From: CAZWHE01 sp964633825
GTDB taxonomy: Bacteria > Planctomycetota > B15-G4 > CAYZWU01
Assembly: GCA_964633825.1 (NCBI GenBank)
Contig: CAZWHE010000008.1
Coordinates: 1 to 51,396, forward strand
Length of the DNA: 51,396 nucleotides
Reading direction: 5' to 3'
Part shown: piece by piece, positions 42,028 through 50,983 of the stretch
Position numbering within the stretch: the stretch's first letter is position 1
Layout of the letters: each line of letters begins with the position of its first letter
Notes under the pieces: generated by a model
The model's input: the letters and a program-made list of their open reading frames with translations, nothing else
Databases searched by the model: none
Told to the model about the DNA's origin: nothing
Made by a program: the position numbers and the translations under genes

Positions 42028-43245
42028 ATGTTCGAACAGATATCCGCTTGCCTCGCTATTGCCTGCCCGCTCGTTCTCATCCTGTTTTCATCGTGCGCGG
42101 GCATCCCGGACTTCGAGGAGACCAAGGAGCTCCTTGGAGAGCACACGGAGCTCGTCATCCTCCGGGACACTGAAGGAGGCGGACAGGTGCTCGTCGCGCC
42201 CGGCTACGCGGCGCGCGTGATGGTTTCCACATGGGGCGGCGGCGACGCCCCCCGTCTCGGCTGGGTCAACGAGGACGTTGTCACAGGCGATTCGGTCAAT
42301 CCCGCTTTCGTGAATTACGGCGGCGCCGACCGTCTCTGGCTCTCTCCCGAAGGGGGGCAGTTCGCGCTCTTCTTCAAGAAAGGCGATCCTTTCGATCTCG
42401 ATCACTGGCAAACCCCGGCCGCGTTTAACAACGAGCCGTACGACATTCTCGAACAGGATGCCGAGAGCGTGCTCATGGCCCGCGACATGGAGCTCGAGAA
42501 CTACTCGGGAACCCCCTTCGCCTTCCGTGTGGAAAGAGAAGTTCGCCTTGTCAAGCGCCGCGACCTTGCTTCCCGTTACAAAGCGAATGTCCCGGACAGC
42601 GTCCGTTTCGTCGGGTTCGCCACGGGAAACAGGCTGATCAACAAGTCGACAAGCAAGATGACCAAAAAGACCGGCCTCGTGTCCATCTGGATCCTCGGCC
42701 AGTTCGACGCGTCGCCGCGCACGTGGACATTTTTGCCGTTCAAGAGCGACGGGGAGGGGGGAACCGGCGCCTATGTAAAGGACGACTATTTCGGAAAAGT
42801 TCCGCCCGAACGACTCGTTGTGGACCGGGGCGCGAGCTGCGCCTTCTTCAAGTGCGACGGAAGCCGGCGCACCAAGGTCGGCCTCTCGCGGACCAGAACG
42901 CGAAACATGGCGGGCAGCATGGATTTCGACCGCAACATTCTCACCATCGTCTCCTTCAACCTTCCGAGAAGGAACGATTACGCCGACAACTCGTGGAAGA
43001 TCCAGGCCGATCCGTTCGGCGGCGACGTGATCAACAGCTATAACAACGGCCTCGAGAACGAAGAGGGCGCCGTGGCCGAGAGCTTCTACGAGCTGGAAAC
43101 CCTCTCGCCCGTGAAACCGCTCTGGCCCGGCAACGAGCTCGAGCACGTGAGCACGACGCTTCACTTCGGCGGAACACTCGAAGAGCTCAACGCGATCAGC
43201 CGCGAGCTCCTCGGAGTCGATCTGAACCGGGCGAAGCTGAAATAG
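42028..43245 (+). CDS. DUF6786-type lipoprotein
   Basis: A 405-residue protein with a signal peptide and lipobox (LVLILFSSC, Cys near 23), so anchored in the envelope. The core begins with EGGGQVLVAPGYAARVMVSTWGG and continues with NYGGADRLWLSPEGGQFALFF, which fits my memory of the DUF6786 family, with beta-rich, aldose-epimerase-like character. No catalytic residue can be assigned. AGGAG lies seven bases before the ATG at 42028, which decides the start. It precedes the aldehyde dehydrogenase gene by ten bases. A carbohydrate role is a guess. Confidence 0.7.
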   Translation: MFEQISACLAIACPLVLILFSSCAGIPDFEETKELLGEHTELVILRDTEGGGQVLVAPGYAARVMVSTWGGGDAPRLGWVNEDVVTGDSVNPAFVNYGGADRLWLSPEGGQFALFFKKGDPFDLDHWQTPAAFNNEPYDILEQDAESVLMARDMELENYSGTPFAFRVEREVRLVKRRDLASRYKANVPDSVRFVGFATGNRLINKSTSKMTKKTGLVSIWILGQFDASPRTWTFLPFKSDGEGGTGAYVKDDYFGKVPPERLVVDRGASCAFFKCDGSRRTKVGLSRTRTRNMAGSMDFDRNILTIVSFNLPRRNDYADNSWKIQADPFGGDVINSYNNGLENEEGAVAESFYELETLSPVKPLWPGNELEHVSTTLHFGGTLEELNAISRELLGVDLNRAKLK

Positions 43246-43255
43246 GGAGATAAAA

Positions 43256-44620
43256 ATGGCGCTCCAATCGGTCAACCCGTCCACGGGAGAGAGAATCGAG
43301 AGCTTCGAGGAACACTCGCCCGGGCAGATCGACGAACTCGTGTCCGCTTCGGACCGGGCGTGGCGATCGTGGAGGGAAAAGCCTTTCAAAGAAAAGGCCC
43401 CCCTCATGAAAAAGGCGGCTCAGGTCCTGCGCACCGACAGGGACAGGTACGCAAAAACGATCTCCCTCGAAATGGGCAAGGCGATCGGTGAATCGCGGGC
43501 CGAGGTCGAAAAATGCGCCTGGGTCTGCGACTATTACGCCGACGGGGCCGAGAAGATTCTCGAAAAAGAAGTCATCGAAGCCGGGTACGCCAAGTCGTAC
43601 GTCCGCTTCGATCCGATCGGGCCGGTCCTGGCCGTCATGCCGTGGAACTTCCCCTTCTGGCAGGTCTTTCGTTTTGCAGCACCGGCGCTCATGGCCGGAA
43701 ACACGGGCCTGCTCAAGCACGCGTCCAACGTGATGCGCTGCGCTCTGCAGATCGAAGAGGTCTTCGCCGAAGCCGGCTTTCCCGAGAACGCGTTCACCAC
43801 GCTCCTCATCCCTTCCGGCCCGGTGGCGGCCGTGATCAAAAGCCCGCTCGTCAAGGCCGTCACCCTCACGGGAAGCGAGCCCGCCGGGAGCCAGGTCGCG
43901 GGGCAGGCGGGCAAGGCGCTGAAGAAGAGCGTTCTCGAGCTCGGGGGCAGCGACCCCTTCATCGTTCTGAAGGACGCGGACCTTAAGAAGAGCGCCGCCC
44001 TCGGCGCCTCCGCCCGGCTCATGAACTGCGGACAGAGCTGCATCGCGGCCAAGCGCTTCATCGTGGAGAAGGACGTGCTCGGCGAATTCGTCGCCCTTTT
44101 CACAAAAGAATTCGAAGCGAAAAATGTGGGAGACCCGCTCGACGACACCACCGACATCGGCCCCATGGCGCGCGAGGACCTCCTTGCCGAGCTCGACGAG
44201 CAAGTGCAAAAATCGATCGCAGCCGGAGCGGAAGCCGCGGCCGGCGGACGGCGCCTCGACCGGAAGGGCGCCTTCTACGCCCCCACGATCGTGACAAAAG
44301 TGCGAAAAGGAATGCCGGCCTTCGACGAAGAGATGTTCGGGCCCGTGGCGGCCGTGATCGAGGCCGACGACGAGGACCATGCCGTGGAGCTCGCCAATGA
44401 TTCCGATTTCGGACTCGGCGCGAGCGTCTGGACCCGCGACATCGCGAAAGCCGAAGCCCTGGCCGCCCGGATCGAGTCGGGCGCCGTCTTCATCAACGAC
44501 TTTGTCAAGTCGGACCCCCGCCTTCCTTTCGGCGGGGTGAAGAAATCGGGGTACGGCCGGGAGCTTTCACACTATGGAATCAAGGAGTTCGTCAACATCA
44601 AGACAGTCGTTGTTTCGTAA
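43256..44620 (+). CDS. NAD(P)-dependent aldehyde dehydrogenase (succinate-semialdehyde type)
   Basis: A 454-residue aldehyde dehydrogenase of the Sad/YneI-like succinate-semialdehyde group. Seen are PIGPVLAVMPWNFPFWQVFR (about 120-140), the coenzyme loop TGSEPAG, the general-base glutamate in LELGGSDPFIVL and the catalytic cysteine in NCGQSCIAAKRFIV. It lacks targeting signals, so it is cytoplasmic. It oxidises a short semialdehyde; the exact substrate cannot be told from sequence. GGGAG precedes the ATG. Confidence 0.9.
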   Translation: MALQSVNPSTGERIESFEEHSPGQIDELVSASDRAWRSWREKPFKEKAPLMKKAAQVLRTDRDRYAKTISLEMGKAIGESRAEVEKCAWVCDYYADGAEKILEKEVIEAGYAKSYVRFDPIGPVLAVMPWNFPFWQVFRFAAPALMAGNTGLLKHASNVMRCALQIEEVFAEAGFPENAFTTLLIPSGPVAAVIKSPLVKAVTLTGSEPAGSQVAGQAGKALKKSVLELGGSDPFIVLKDADLKKSAALGASARLMNCGQSCIAAKRFIVEKDVLGEFVALFTKEFEAKNVGDPLDDTTDIGPMAREDLLAELDEQVQKSIAAGAEAAAGGRRLDRKGAFYAPTIVTKVRKGMPAFDEEMFGPVAAVIEADDEDHAVELANDSDFGLGASVWTRDIAKAEALAARIESGAVFINDFVKSDPRLPFGGVKKSGYGRELSHYGIKEFVNIKTVVVS

Positions 44621-44657
44621 ATCCTTGCGCGAAATCGACTCTGAAAAAGGATCAAAA

Positions 44658-45635
44658 ATGAAACCATTCCCAGTGATCGTCATTTTCATTTCTGTTCTCC
44701 TCTTGCCGGGCTGCATTTTCGGCAACGACTTGAACCTCTATCCTTTCATGGATCGAACCGTCCCTCTTCAGGAATTCACCCTCCAAGGGGACGGCGACTC
44801 AAAGATCGCCATCGTTCCCGTCACCGGAATCCTCACCCACAAATCGGAAGAGACCTTCACCGGCACGACCCCGAGCCCGGTGCAGGAGGTCGTTTCCCGG
44901 CTCAACGTGATCGCCCGGGATTCGGATGTTCGGGCCGTGATCCTCCAGATCGACAGCCCCGGCGGATCGGTCACGGCGAGCGACATTCTCTATAACGAGG
45001 TCGCGGAGTTCAAAAAGAGGACGGGCGTCAAGGTCGTGGCCGCCATGATGGACCTGGCCGCTTCGGGCGGATACTACACGGCACTGGCCGCCGACACCAT
45101 CGTGGCCCATCCCACGACGATCACGGGCTCCATCGGCGTGGTCCTGCTCCGCGCCAACGTCTCCGGCCTGATGGACAAGATCGGAGCGAAAGTGGAAGTA
45201 TCGAAATCGGGCGATCACAAGGACATGGGATCTCCCTTCCGCGAGGCCACCGACGAAGACAGGAAGCTTTTCCAGGAGATGATCGACCGGCTCCACGGCC
45301 GTTTCGTGAAGCTCGTGGCCCAGAATCGCGGCTTGACCGAGAAGCGCGCCGGAGAGATTTCCGACGGCCGGATCTACACGGCGGAACAGGCCCTGCGGCT
45401 CGGGCTGATCGACAGGATCGGCTACCTGCCCGACGCCGTCGCCGCCGCAAAGGAGGCGGCCGGTCTTCCCGACGATGCGCGCCTCATCGTCTACCGACGC
45501 AGCGAACACGCCGACGACAACCCGTACAACGTCTCCGCCGGCAGCGGGGCGGGATCTCCGAAGCTGATCGACCTCGGCCTCGACCGGGTTCTCCCGCCGG
45601 TGCGGAGCGGCTTCTATTATCTCTGGCTGCCGTAA
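44658..45635 (+). CDS. sppA: SppA-type signal peptide peptidase, lipoprotein
   Basis: A 325-residue serine protease of the short SppA (S49) family. Motifs are QIDSPGGSVTASD (about 104-116), the catalytic serine in MDLAASGGYYTALAAD and the following TGSIGVV; the lysine lies in SGDHKDMGSPFRE. Unusually it begins with a lipobox (LLLPGC, Cys near 17), so it is lipid-anchored outside the membrane instead of carrying a transmembrane helix. By family it degrades cleaved signal peptides. AAAAGG precedes the ATG at 44658. Its stop overlaps the radical SAM start by one base. Confidence 0.88.
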   Translation: MKPFPVIVIFISVLLLPGCIFGNDLNLYPFMDRTVPLQEFTLQGDGDSKIAIVPVTGILTHKSEETFTGTTPSPVQEVVSRLNVIARDSDVRAVILQIDSPGGSVTASDILYNEVAEFKKRTGVKVVAAMMDLAASGGYYTALAADTIVAHPTTITGSIGVVLLRANVSGLMDKIGAKVEVSKSGDHKDMGSPFREATDEDRKLFQEMIDRLHGRFVKLVAQNRGLTEKRAGEISDGRIYTAEQALRLGLIDRIGYLPDAVAAAKEAAGLPDDARLIVYRRSEHADDNPYNVSAGSGAGSPKLIDLGLDRVLPPVRSGFYYLWLP

Positions 45636-46516
45636 TGGAACCTCGTTACCGCAACCCTCTCTTTCGCCCGCCCTCAGAGGCGTCGAGCCTGCTGATCCAG
45701 GCGACTTTCGGGTGCCCCCACAACGCCTGCACCTTCTGCGGCATGTACAAGAAATCGAAATTCAAGGCGCGGCCCATCGACGACGTGCTCGAAGACATTG
45801 ACGGCGCGGCCGAGCTGTACGGCGATCGCGTCAAGACGATCTTCCTCCCCGACGGAAACACGATCGTTCTCTCAACAAAGAAGCTGCTCGCCATCCTGGA
45901 CAGAATTGCGCTCCGTTTTCCCAAGCTGCGCCGCGTCACCACCTACGGCGGTGCGAAGTTCGTGCTCAAGAAAAGCCCCGGCGACCTGAAGAAGCTCCGG
46001 GCCGCGGGCCTGAAGCGGATTCACATGGGCATGGAATCGGGCGACCCCGTCACCCTCGAGCGGATGAAGAAGGAAACATCTCCCGAGGACATCATCGAGG
46101 CCGGAAAGCGCGTCCGCGACGCCGGGATCGAGCTGTCCGAATACTATCTCGTAGGGCTTGGAGGCGTCAATCGCTTGAAGAGCCACGCCCGCGGGTCGGC
46201 GCGCGTTCTTTCGGCCATCGAGCCCGATTTCGTCAGGCTCCGCACCCTCGTGGCCGTTCCGGGCACGCCGCTGGGCGACGACATCCTCGCGGGGCGTTTC
46301 AAGCTGCCCGGCCCCCTCGATTGTTTCCGCGAGCTCCGCATCTTGGTGGAGAACCTCGACTGCAGGACAAAGATCCTGTCCGACCACATATCGAACTGGG
46401 CCGACCTGAACGGCCGCCTTCCCCGAGACAGGCAAGATCTTCTCGCCGCCCTCGACGAATGCCTCGAAATGGACGAGGAAGACTTCAAGGACCAAACCCC
46501 CTGGTACATGCTGTAG
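45635..46516 (+). CDS. radical SAM protein
   Basis: A 293-residue radical SAM enzyme. The cluster site is CPHNACTFCGMY (about 27-38), that is C-X4-C-X2-C, not the common C-X3-C-X2-C. GAKFVLKK, MGMESGDPVTLERM and YYLVGLGG follow in the SAM-binding barrel. No second cluster domain is seen. It resembles the coproporphyrinogen-oxidase-like or methylthiotransferase-like core family, but the substrate is not recognisable. It is last in the plus-strand run and converges on the Fic gene 17 bases away. Confidence 0.82.
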   Translation: MEPRYRNPLFRPPSEASSLLIQATFGCPHNACTFCGMYKKSKFKARPIDDVLEDIDGAAELYGDRVKTIFLPDGNTIVLSTKKLLAILDRIALRFPKLRRVTTYGGAKFVLKKSPGDLKKLRAAGLKRIHMGMESGDPVTLERMKKETSPEDIIEAGKRVRDAGIELSEYYLVGLGGVNRLKSHARGSARVLSAIEPDFVRLRTLVAVPGTPLGDDILAGRFKLPGPLDCFRELRILVENLDCRTKILSDHISNWADLNGRLPRDRQDLLAALDECLEMDEEDFKDQTPWYML

Positions 46517-46533
46517 GGAAATAGGCGCGTGGG

Positions 46534-47649
46534 CTACTCGGCATAGGGTTTGATCAGGGACCCGCTCACTGTCAGCAGCTTCATGAGCCTGGGATGGACG
46601 TAGATTTTTTCCCGGCCGATCTTCCGCTCCACGAGGACATCGATTTCGACGAGCATTTTCAGGTAGCGCGAGGCAGCCTGCCGTTTTGCCACTCCGGCCT
46701 CGACGAGATTCGCGATGCGGCAGTAGGGTTGCACGAAGATCTGGTCGACCAGCTCCCGGCTGTAGATCTTCGGCAAGCGGCGCCTGACATGGTCGATGGT
46801 GATCTCGGCCAGCTCTCGAATCGCCGCGATTTTCGCCGTCGTCCATGTCGCTGTTTCACGAACCGCTTCGAGCATGTAGAGCAGCCAGGGCTCCCAGGTT
46901 CCTTCACGTGTGACATCGAGCAGGAGTGCGTAGTACTCATTCTTCTTGTTGATGATATACCGGCTCAGATAGAGGATGGGCTGGTTCAGCAGGCCCTGCT
47001 GTATCAGGAAAAGGCTGTTGAGCACACGGCCCGTTCGACCGTTGCCGTCGGTGAAAGGATGGATCGCTTCGAACTGATAGTGGCCGGCTGCGAGGCGGAT
47101 CAGGGGATCAAGGTCTCTCGCCCCGTTCATGAAGCGCTCCCAGTCGGCGAGCAGGCTGCGGATGACCGACTCCCCTTCCGGGGGAGTGTATATCACGTCT
47201 CGCGATAGGCCGCCGATGAGCTTCGTTCCCGGCACGCGGCGCACGGTCATCGTGACGCCCCGTATCCCGCTGCAAACGGTCTCGGCGGTCGCCGTGCAAA
47301 GTGGACGCTCCGCCAGCGACCGGCACCCGTCCATCAGGGCCTGGCGGTAGCGGAGAGCTTCTTTCGTGGCAGGATCCGCTCCGCCGATCTTGTGCAGGTT
47401 TTCGAACAGCTTGTCAGCCGTGGTGACAATGTTTTCGATCTCGGAGCTGGCCTGGGCTTCGAGCACGGGCAACGTGTTGATGAGTATCGCCTGATTCGGA
47501 ATGAGCTCGCCGGCCTGCTTCAGCTCGGCGAGAGCGGCTCGCGCTTCGATGCAGGCTCGCAGGACCGGTTTCGATTCCAATTCCTCGTTGGATGCGAGGG
47601 AAGGGAGGTCGTTGAAGGGCTGGTCCGGTTTCCACGATTCGGATTTCAT
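46534..47649 (-). CDS. Fic-family protein with N-terminal inhibitory helix and winged-helix tail
   Basis: A 371-residue Fic protein. The AMPylation motif HPFTDGNGRTGR starts at H197, with all key residues (H, F, D, N, G, R). An N-terminal inhibitory motif, S68-S-E-I-E72-N73 (S/T-x3-E-N), is the mark of class II Fic enzymes that hold their own activity in check. Residues 300-371 form a helix-turn-helix-like domain (AKRQAASRYLKMLVEIDVLVERK). The product transfers AMP (or another nucleotide) to a protein target; the target is unknown. GAGGT precedes the ATG. It has its own promoter with repeated sites, and its codon use looks slightly less GC-rich than its neighbours, so acquisition by transfer is possible. 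Confidence 0.9.
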   Translation of the reverse strand: MKSESWKPDQPFNDLPSLASNEELESKPVLRACIEARAALAELKQAGELIPNQAILINTLPVLEAQASSEIENIVTTADKLFENLHKIGGADPATKEALRYRQALMDGCRSLAERPLCTATAETVCSGIRGVTMTVRRVPGTKLIGGLSRDVIYTPPEGESVIRSLLADWERFMNGARDLDPLIRLAAGHYQFEAIHPFTDGNGRTGRVLNSLFLIQQGLLNQPILYLSRYIINKKNEYYALLLDVTREGTWEPWLLYMLEAVRETATWTTAKIAAIRELAEITIDHVRRRLPKIYSRELVDQIFVQPYCRIANLVEAGVAKRQAASRYLKMLVEIDVLVERKIGREKIYVHPRLMKLLTVSGSLIKPYAE

Positions 47650-47664
47650 GGTGACAAAACCTCA

Positions 47665-47748
47665 TTTCGTCGACATGTTCTGAGGATAGGTTGCCGGCAG
47701 CGACATGTCAATGGGAAGTGTTGATATTTTTGGGTTTTGTCGACATAT
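47665..47748 (-). promoter_or_regulatory. Fic gene promoter with flanking repeated operator-like sites
   Basis: On the minus strand TTGACA (47706-47711) and TATCCT (47683-47688) are separated by 17 bases, a good sigma-70-type promoter. TTT(C/T)GTCGACAT occurs at 47665-47676 and 47735-47746, both in the same orientation, with a further CGACATGTC at 47701-47709. The sites lie on both sides of the promoter, consistent with autoregulation by the winged-helix tail of Fic; that link is inferred. Confidence 0.7.
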
Positions 47749-47831
47749 AAGCCCAGTTCATGCGGTTTCGGGAAGTTCTGCTCTCAAAAAAGGTTCACGG
47801 TCCTGGGATCGTAGCCCACAAATCCGAACTC

Positions 47832-47863
47832 GGGGACAGATCCTGTCTTCCGGGCCTGTCCCC
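47832..47863 (-). terminator. hairpin after the S8 peptidase gene
   Basis: GGGGACAG (47832-47839) pairs with CTGTCCCC (47856-47863) around 16 bases. It lies just past the S8 stop, without a T tract. The GGGGACAG element resembles REP-type dispersed palindromes, but only one copy is in the window. Confidence 0.4.
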
Positions 47864-47867
47864 CCTT

Positions 47868-50786
47868 CTACAGCCGCACCCTCAGCACCTCGCGGTCGGT
47901 GCCCCTCTCCTGGAAGGTCAGCGTTGCAGCCGTGGAGAACCCGCGCGGTGCAACGGGCGGTACACCGTCGAGGGTGTATTTGACTCCGGCTGTTATTCCG
48001 GGCATGAGCGGAATCAGTTTCCGGCCGTTTTCGTAGGTCACGCGCATGGAGATCTTGTCATTCAGAAGGTAATCCTCGTCGAGAACGAAGTCGAAGGGCA
48101 TCACGTCGGCGTGAGTGAAACCGGCGATCATCTCGAGCGTATAGGTCCCTTTGCCGCCCGGGTTGGGGAAGAAAATCTCGGTCTTCTTGTATGAGAGCCC
48201 GTCCTTGAGCAGGCTCACCCCATCCTCGTCGAGGATGTTGATGGAAAAGTCGGTGAAAAGACCGTAATCCTCGGGAGACATCTCGATCTTGAACCGAACA
48301 CCCTCGATCGTGTCATCGAGGCTGAACGTGTGGGTGTACTCGTCCGTGTCCTCCAAGTGCTCTTCGAGGGTCCGCCGATACCCCCAGACCTTTCCCGAGG
48401 CCGTTGCCCAGACGGCCTTGTTGTAAAGGTTGGTCACGTCGAAGGAACCGCGCGGCGTCTTTCCGGGCCTGTAGGAGACGCTGAGCGAGGGTTCGCCTTC
48501 GACGCGGAAGCCCATGAATTCCACCCTCGCGTTGTGGTACGACCTTTTCCCGGCGCGGTAGTCGGCCCAGACCACGAGCTCCCAGACACCGGGAGTGAGA
48601 TCGCGCTCGTCCACCTCCTCGATCGACTCGAAGGCGTTCTTTCTCGTGTCCAGGCTCGGCATGTAGGCGTGGGTCCGGCCCTCGGGATCGAAGAGCATGA
48701 CCCGGCTCCACGAGTATTTCCCTTCCACGGCCGTCACCTTGACCTCCATCCGGCTCCCGCCGGGCGGGACCGCGAGATAATAGTGGACGGCTTCGAGCGG
48801 ATCGCTTGCCACGTTTTTCCTCTCGAGCGTGTAGTTGTTTTCCGGGCCGAAGGTGTGGGGCACGACAACCGTGTTGAGAAGGTCGAACTCCCTGTTCTCG
48901 GGAATCTTCTCACCCCTGTAGACCTCGATCCTGCCGCAGTAGACGCCGGGTTCCGTCAGTTGCTCCGCGTCATAAAAGACGCGAACCCGGGCGGCGTGAT
49001 CCTGCCGAATGGGAAAGGATTCCTGCACGGCCCTCAGGAATGGAGCCGTCGATTCGATATTGAAGGAGCGGAAGAACCCGCTCACTTCCTCGGCCGTCGT
49101 CCCGGGCACGAAGATGGGCGACACCTCGAAAACCTGGGCCTCGTCGCCCGGACACCAGACGCTTCTCCAGTACGCGGCGCGGCTCTCCCCGCCCGGCGCC
49201 ATGGGCGACAGGGTGGAGACGTCATAAGCCAGAACAGGGTCCCGTTCTCCGGAGAGGTACTTCTTCAGATAATCCCATGCGCGCGGAACGTTTACCATGC
49301 CGCGGCCCTGCCCGAGGCCGGTCGATCCATCCAGCCTTTCGGCGCTGTTCATCACGGCTTTCTTGAGGAGACCGATGTGAAGATCCGCGTCGGGAAACTC
49401 CTGTTTCGCCGCGCTCACGAGGAGGGCCATCACACCGGCCATGTAGGGCGAAGCCATGCTCGTTCCCCAGAAGCGGGAGTTTTCACTCCATCGCGGCACC
49501 GTGGAGAGGCACGCGCCCGGAGCCGAGATCTCGGGCTTGTCGAGCTCTCCCCCCCGGGAGGAGAAGTGCAGGAGCCTGTGGCCGGAGAGCTCCACGGCGT
49601 ATGCATCGCGCGCCACATCCTGCGTCATGACGGCGCCCACCGATACCGCCATGAATGACGCCGCCGGTGTCCCTATCGTCGAGAGGCCGGGCCCCTCGTT
49701 TCCGGCCGACGTGCAGAGAATGATGTTGGGATTCTCCAGAAGGAGCTCGTCGATGTACCGGTCGATGTCGCTCTCGCCCTCCACCTCGGATCCGATTCCG
49801 TAGCTCATGTTGACGATGACGACCTCGTCGTTCTCTTCGGCATACTCCCTCACGTACTCGTAGGCGGTCTTCATGGAAGACGTGACCGTGGCGCCGCCCG
49901 AAAGAGTCCCGTCACCGATCTTGAGAGAAACGAGCTGCGCGCCCGGAGCCAAGCCGTTGAACCCCTTCTGCCCCTCGATCCCGTAACCGGCCGCGATTCC
50001 GGAAACGTGCGTCGAATGATCGCCGTCGGGGTAGTGGAACACCACCATTTCCTCTTCGGGAATGATGTTCAGCACGAACGTCATGGGCCGTGTCTGTCTG
50101 TCGGGGAGCTGCCTGTGGAAGTAGAGCTTCTTCAGGTCCTCCCGGAAATTCCTGTGGGGTTCCTCATCGTCGATCGCGCCGTCGGCATCGGTGTCCACGT
50201 AAGCGATCCAGTAATCCTCATCCTCTACTCGAAATGCGAGGACGGCGAAGACATCATCCTCCTCTCCGTTGTCGTTGATGTCGATCGTGCCCGTCGTATC
50301 CTCGAACTCCGAATTGATGAACCGCGCCTCCTCGAGAACGCCGAGCCAGAACTCGCCGTCCCAGGCCGCCTCTTTCAATCCCCCGACGCCCGAGCCCCTC
50401 GTCTCTCCGTCGCTGCTCACAACGGATCCGTCCTCCCTGAGCTCCACCTGTTCGAGGTCGACGGCGCCTTCACCCGTGCAGTCCTGGGCATCGATGAACT
50501 TCGGCTCGCCCGTCGTGGTTTCGAGAAGCCCCGGAACGCCCACGTCCGCCCCGTTGTCGAGAACAAAGATCACGACCCCGCGGCCGTCGTAAGAGGGATG
50601 TTCCCTGAGAAACCCGTCCGCGCCCGTGGCCTCGAGAGAAAGATAGGAACAGCCCCCTCCCGCCGGCCCGGGATCATCCGCCGCAGCGGCGGCCGTATCA
50701 CTGCCTGCAGCGGCCACTGTGCATCCCGGAAAAAACACCGAAACCAAAGACACGACAACGAAACAAATGGACTGAAACAGAGTCAT
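47868..50786 (-). CDS. large S8 (subtilisin) peptidase lipoprotein, tripeptidyl-peptidase-like
   Basis: A 972-residue protein. The N-terminus has a signal peptide and lipobox (SVFFPGC, Cys near 22) followed by an Ala/Asp linker. The catalytic triad is seen as VIFVLDNGADV (D77), GDHSTHVSGIAAG (His near 266) and GTSMASPYMAGVMALLVSAA (Ser near 430). A 170-residue insert, calcium-site-like in part (DINDNGEEDD), lies between Asp and His. The ~500 residues after the catalytic domain are beta-rich, as in tripeptidyl peptidase II. GAGGTGA precedes the ATG at 50786. An outer-surface protease role is likely. Confidence 0.87.
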   Translation of the reverse strand: MTLFQSICFVVVSLVSVFFPGCTVAAAGSDTAAAAADDPGPAGGGCSYLSLEATGADGFLREHPSYDGRGVVIFVLDNGADVGVPGLLETTTGEPKFIDAQDCTGEGAVDLEQVELREDGSVVSSDGETRGSGVGGLKEAAWDGEFWLGVLEEARFINSEFEDTTGTIDINDNGEEDDVFAVLAFRVEDEDYWIAYVDTDADGAIDDEEPHRNFREDLKKLYFHRQLPDRQTRPMTFVLNIIPEEEMVVFHYPDGDHSTHVSGIAAGYGIEGQKGFNGLAPGAQLVSLKIGDGTLSGGATVTSSMKTAYEYVREYAEENDEVVIVNMSYGIGSEVEGESDIDRYIDELLLENPNIILCTSAGNEGPGLSTIGTPAASFMAVSVGAVMTQDVARDAYAVELSGHRLLHFSSRGGELDKPEISAPGACLSTVPRWSENSRFWGTSMASPYMAGVMALLVSAAKQEFPDADLHIGLLKKAVMNSAERLDGSTGLGQGRGMVNVPRAWDYLKKYLSGERDPVLAYDVSTLSPMAPGGESRAAYWRSVWCPGDEAQVFEVSPIFVPGTTAEEVSGFFRSFNIESTAPFLRAVQESFPIRQDHAARVRVFYDAEQLTEPGVYCGRIEVYRGEKIPENREFDLLNTVVVPHTFGPENNYTLERKNVASDPLEAVHYYLAVPPGGSRMEVKVTAVEGKYSWSRVMLFDPEGRTHAYMPSLDTRKNAFESIEEVDERDLTPGVWELVVWADYRAGKRSYHNARVEFMGFRVEGEPSLSVSYRPGKTPRGSFDVTNLYNKAVWATASGKVWGYRRTLEEHLEDTDEYTHTFSLDDTIEGVRFKIEMSPEDYGLFTDFSINILDEDGVSLLKDGLSYKKTEIFFPNPGGKGTYTLEMIAGFTHADVMPFDFVLDEDYLLNDKISMRVTYENGRKLIPLMPGITAGVKYTLDGVPPVAPRGFSTAATLTFQERGTDREVLRVRL

Positions 50787-50983
50787 GATCACCTCGCTCA
50801 GGCTTGAACATCGATGATGCCTACAACCAGAACCTCCCGGCGCAGGCCGGAAAGGGTCCCATCGAGCACAGGGATTGTCAAGAGTCAAGATGGAGAGCCC
50901 GCGGCCCCGGCTTCGGCCGTGACGATCAGGGATTTGATGAAATAGAGGGGTACCACCAGAATTCGGGGCATATGGTGTTACTT
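50787..50983. other. intergenic region with no gene seen
   Basis: A gap of 197 bases between the partial surface-protein gene and the S8 gene. No gene, strong hairpin or clear promoter was found; the ribosome site of the S8 gene lies at its start. Confidence 0.5.
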
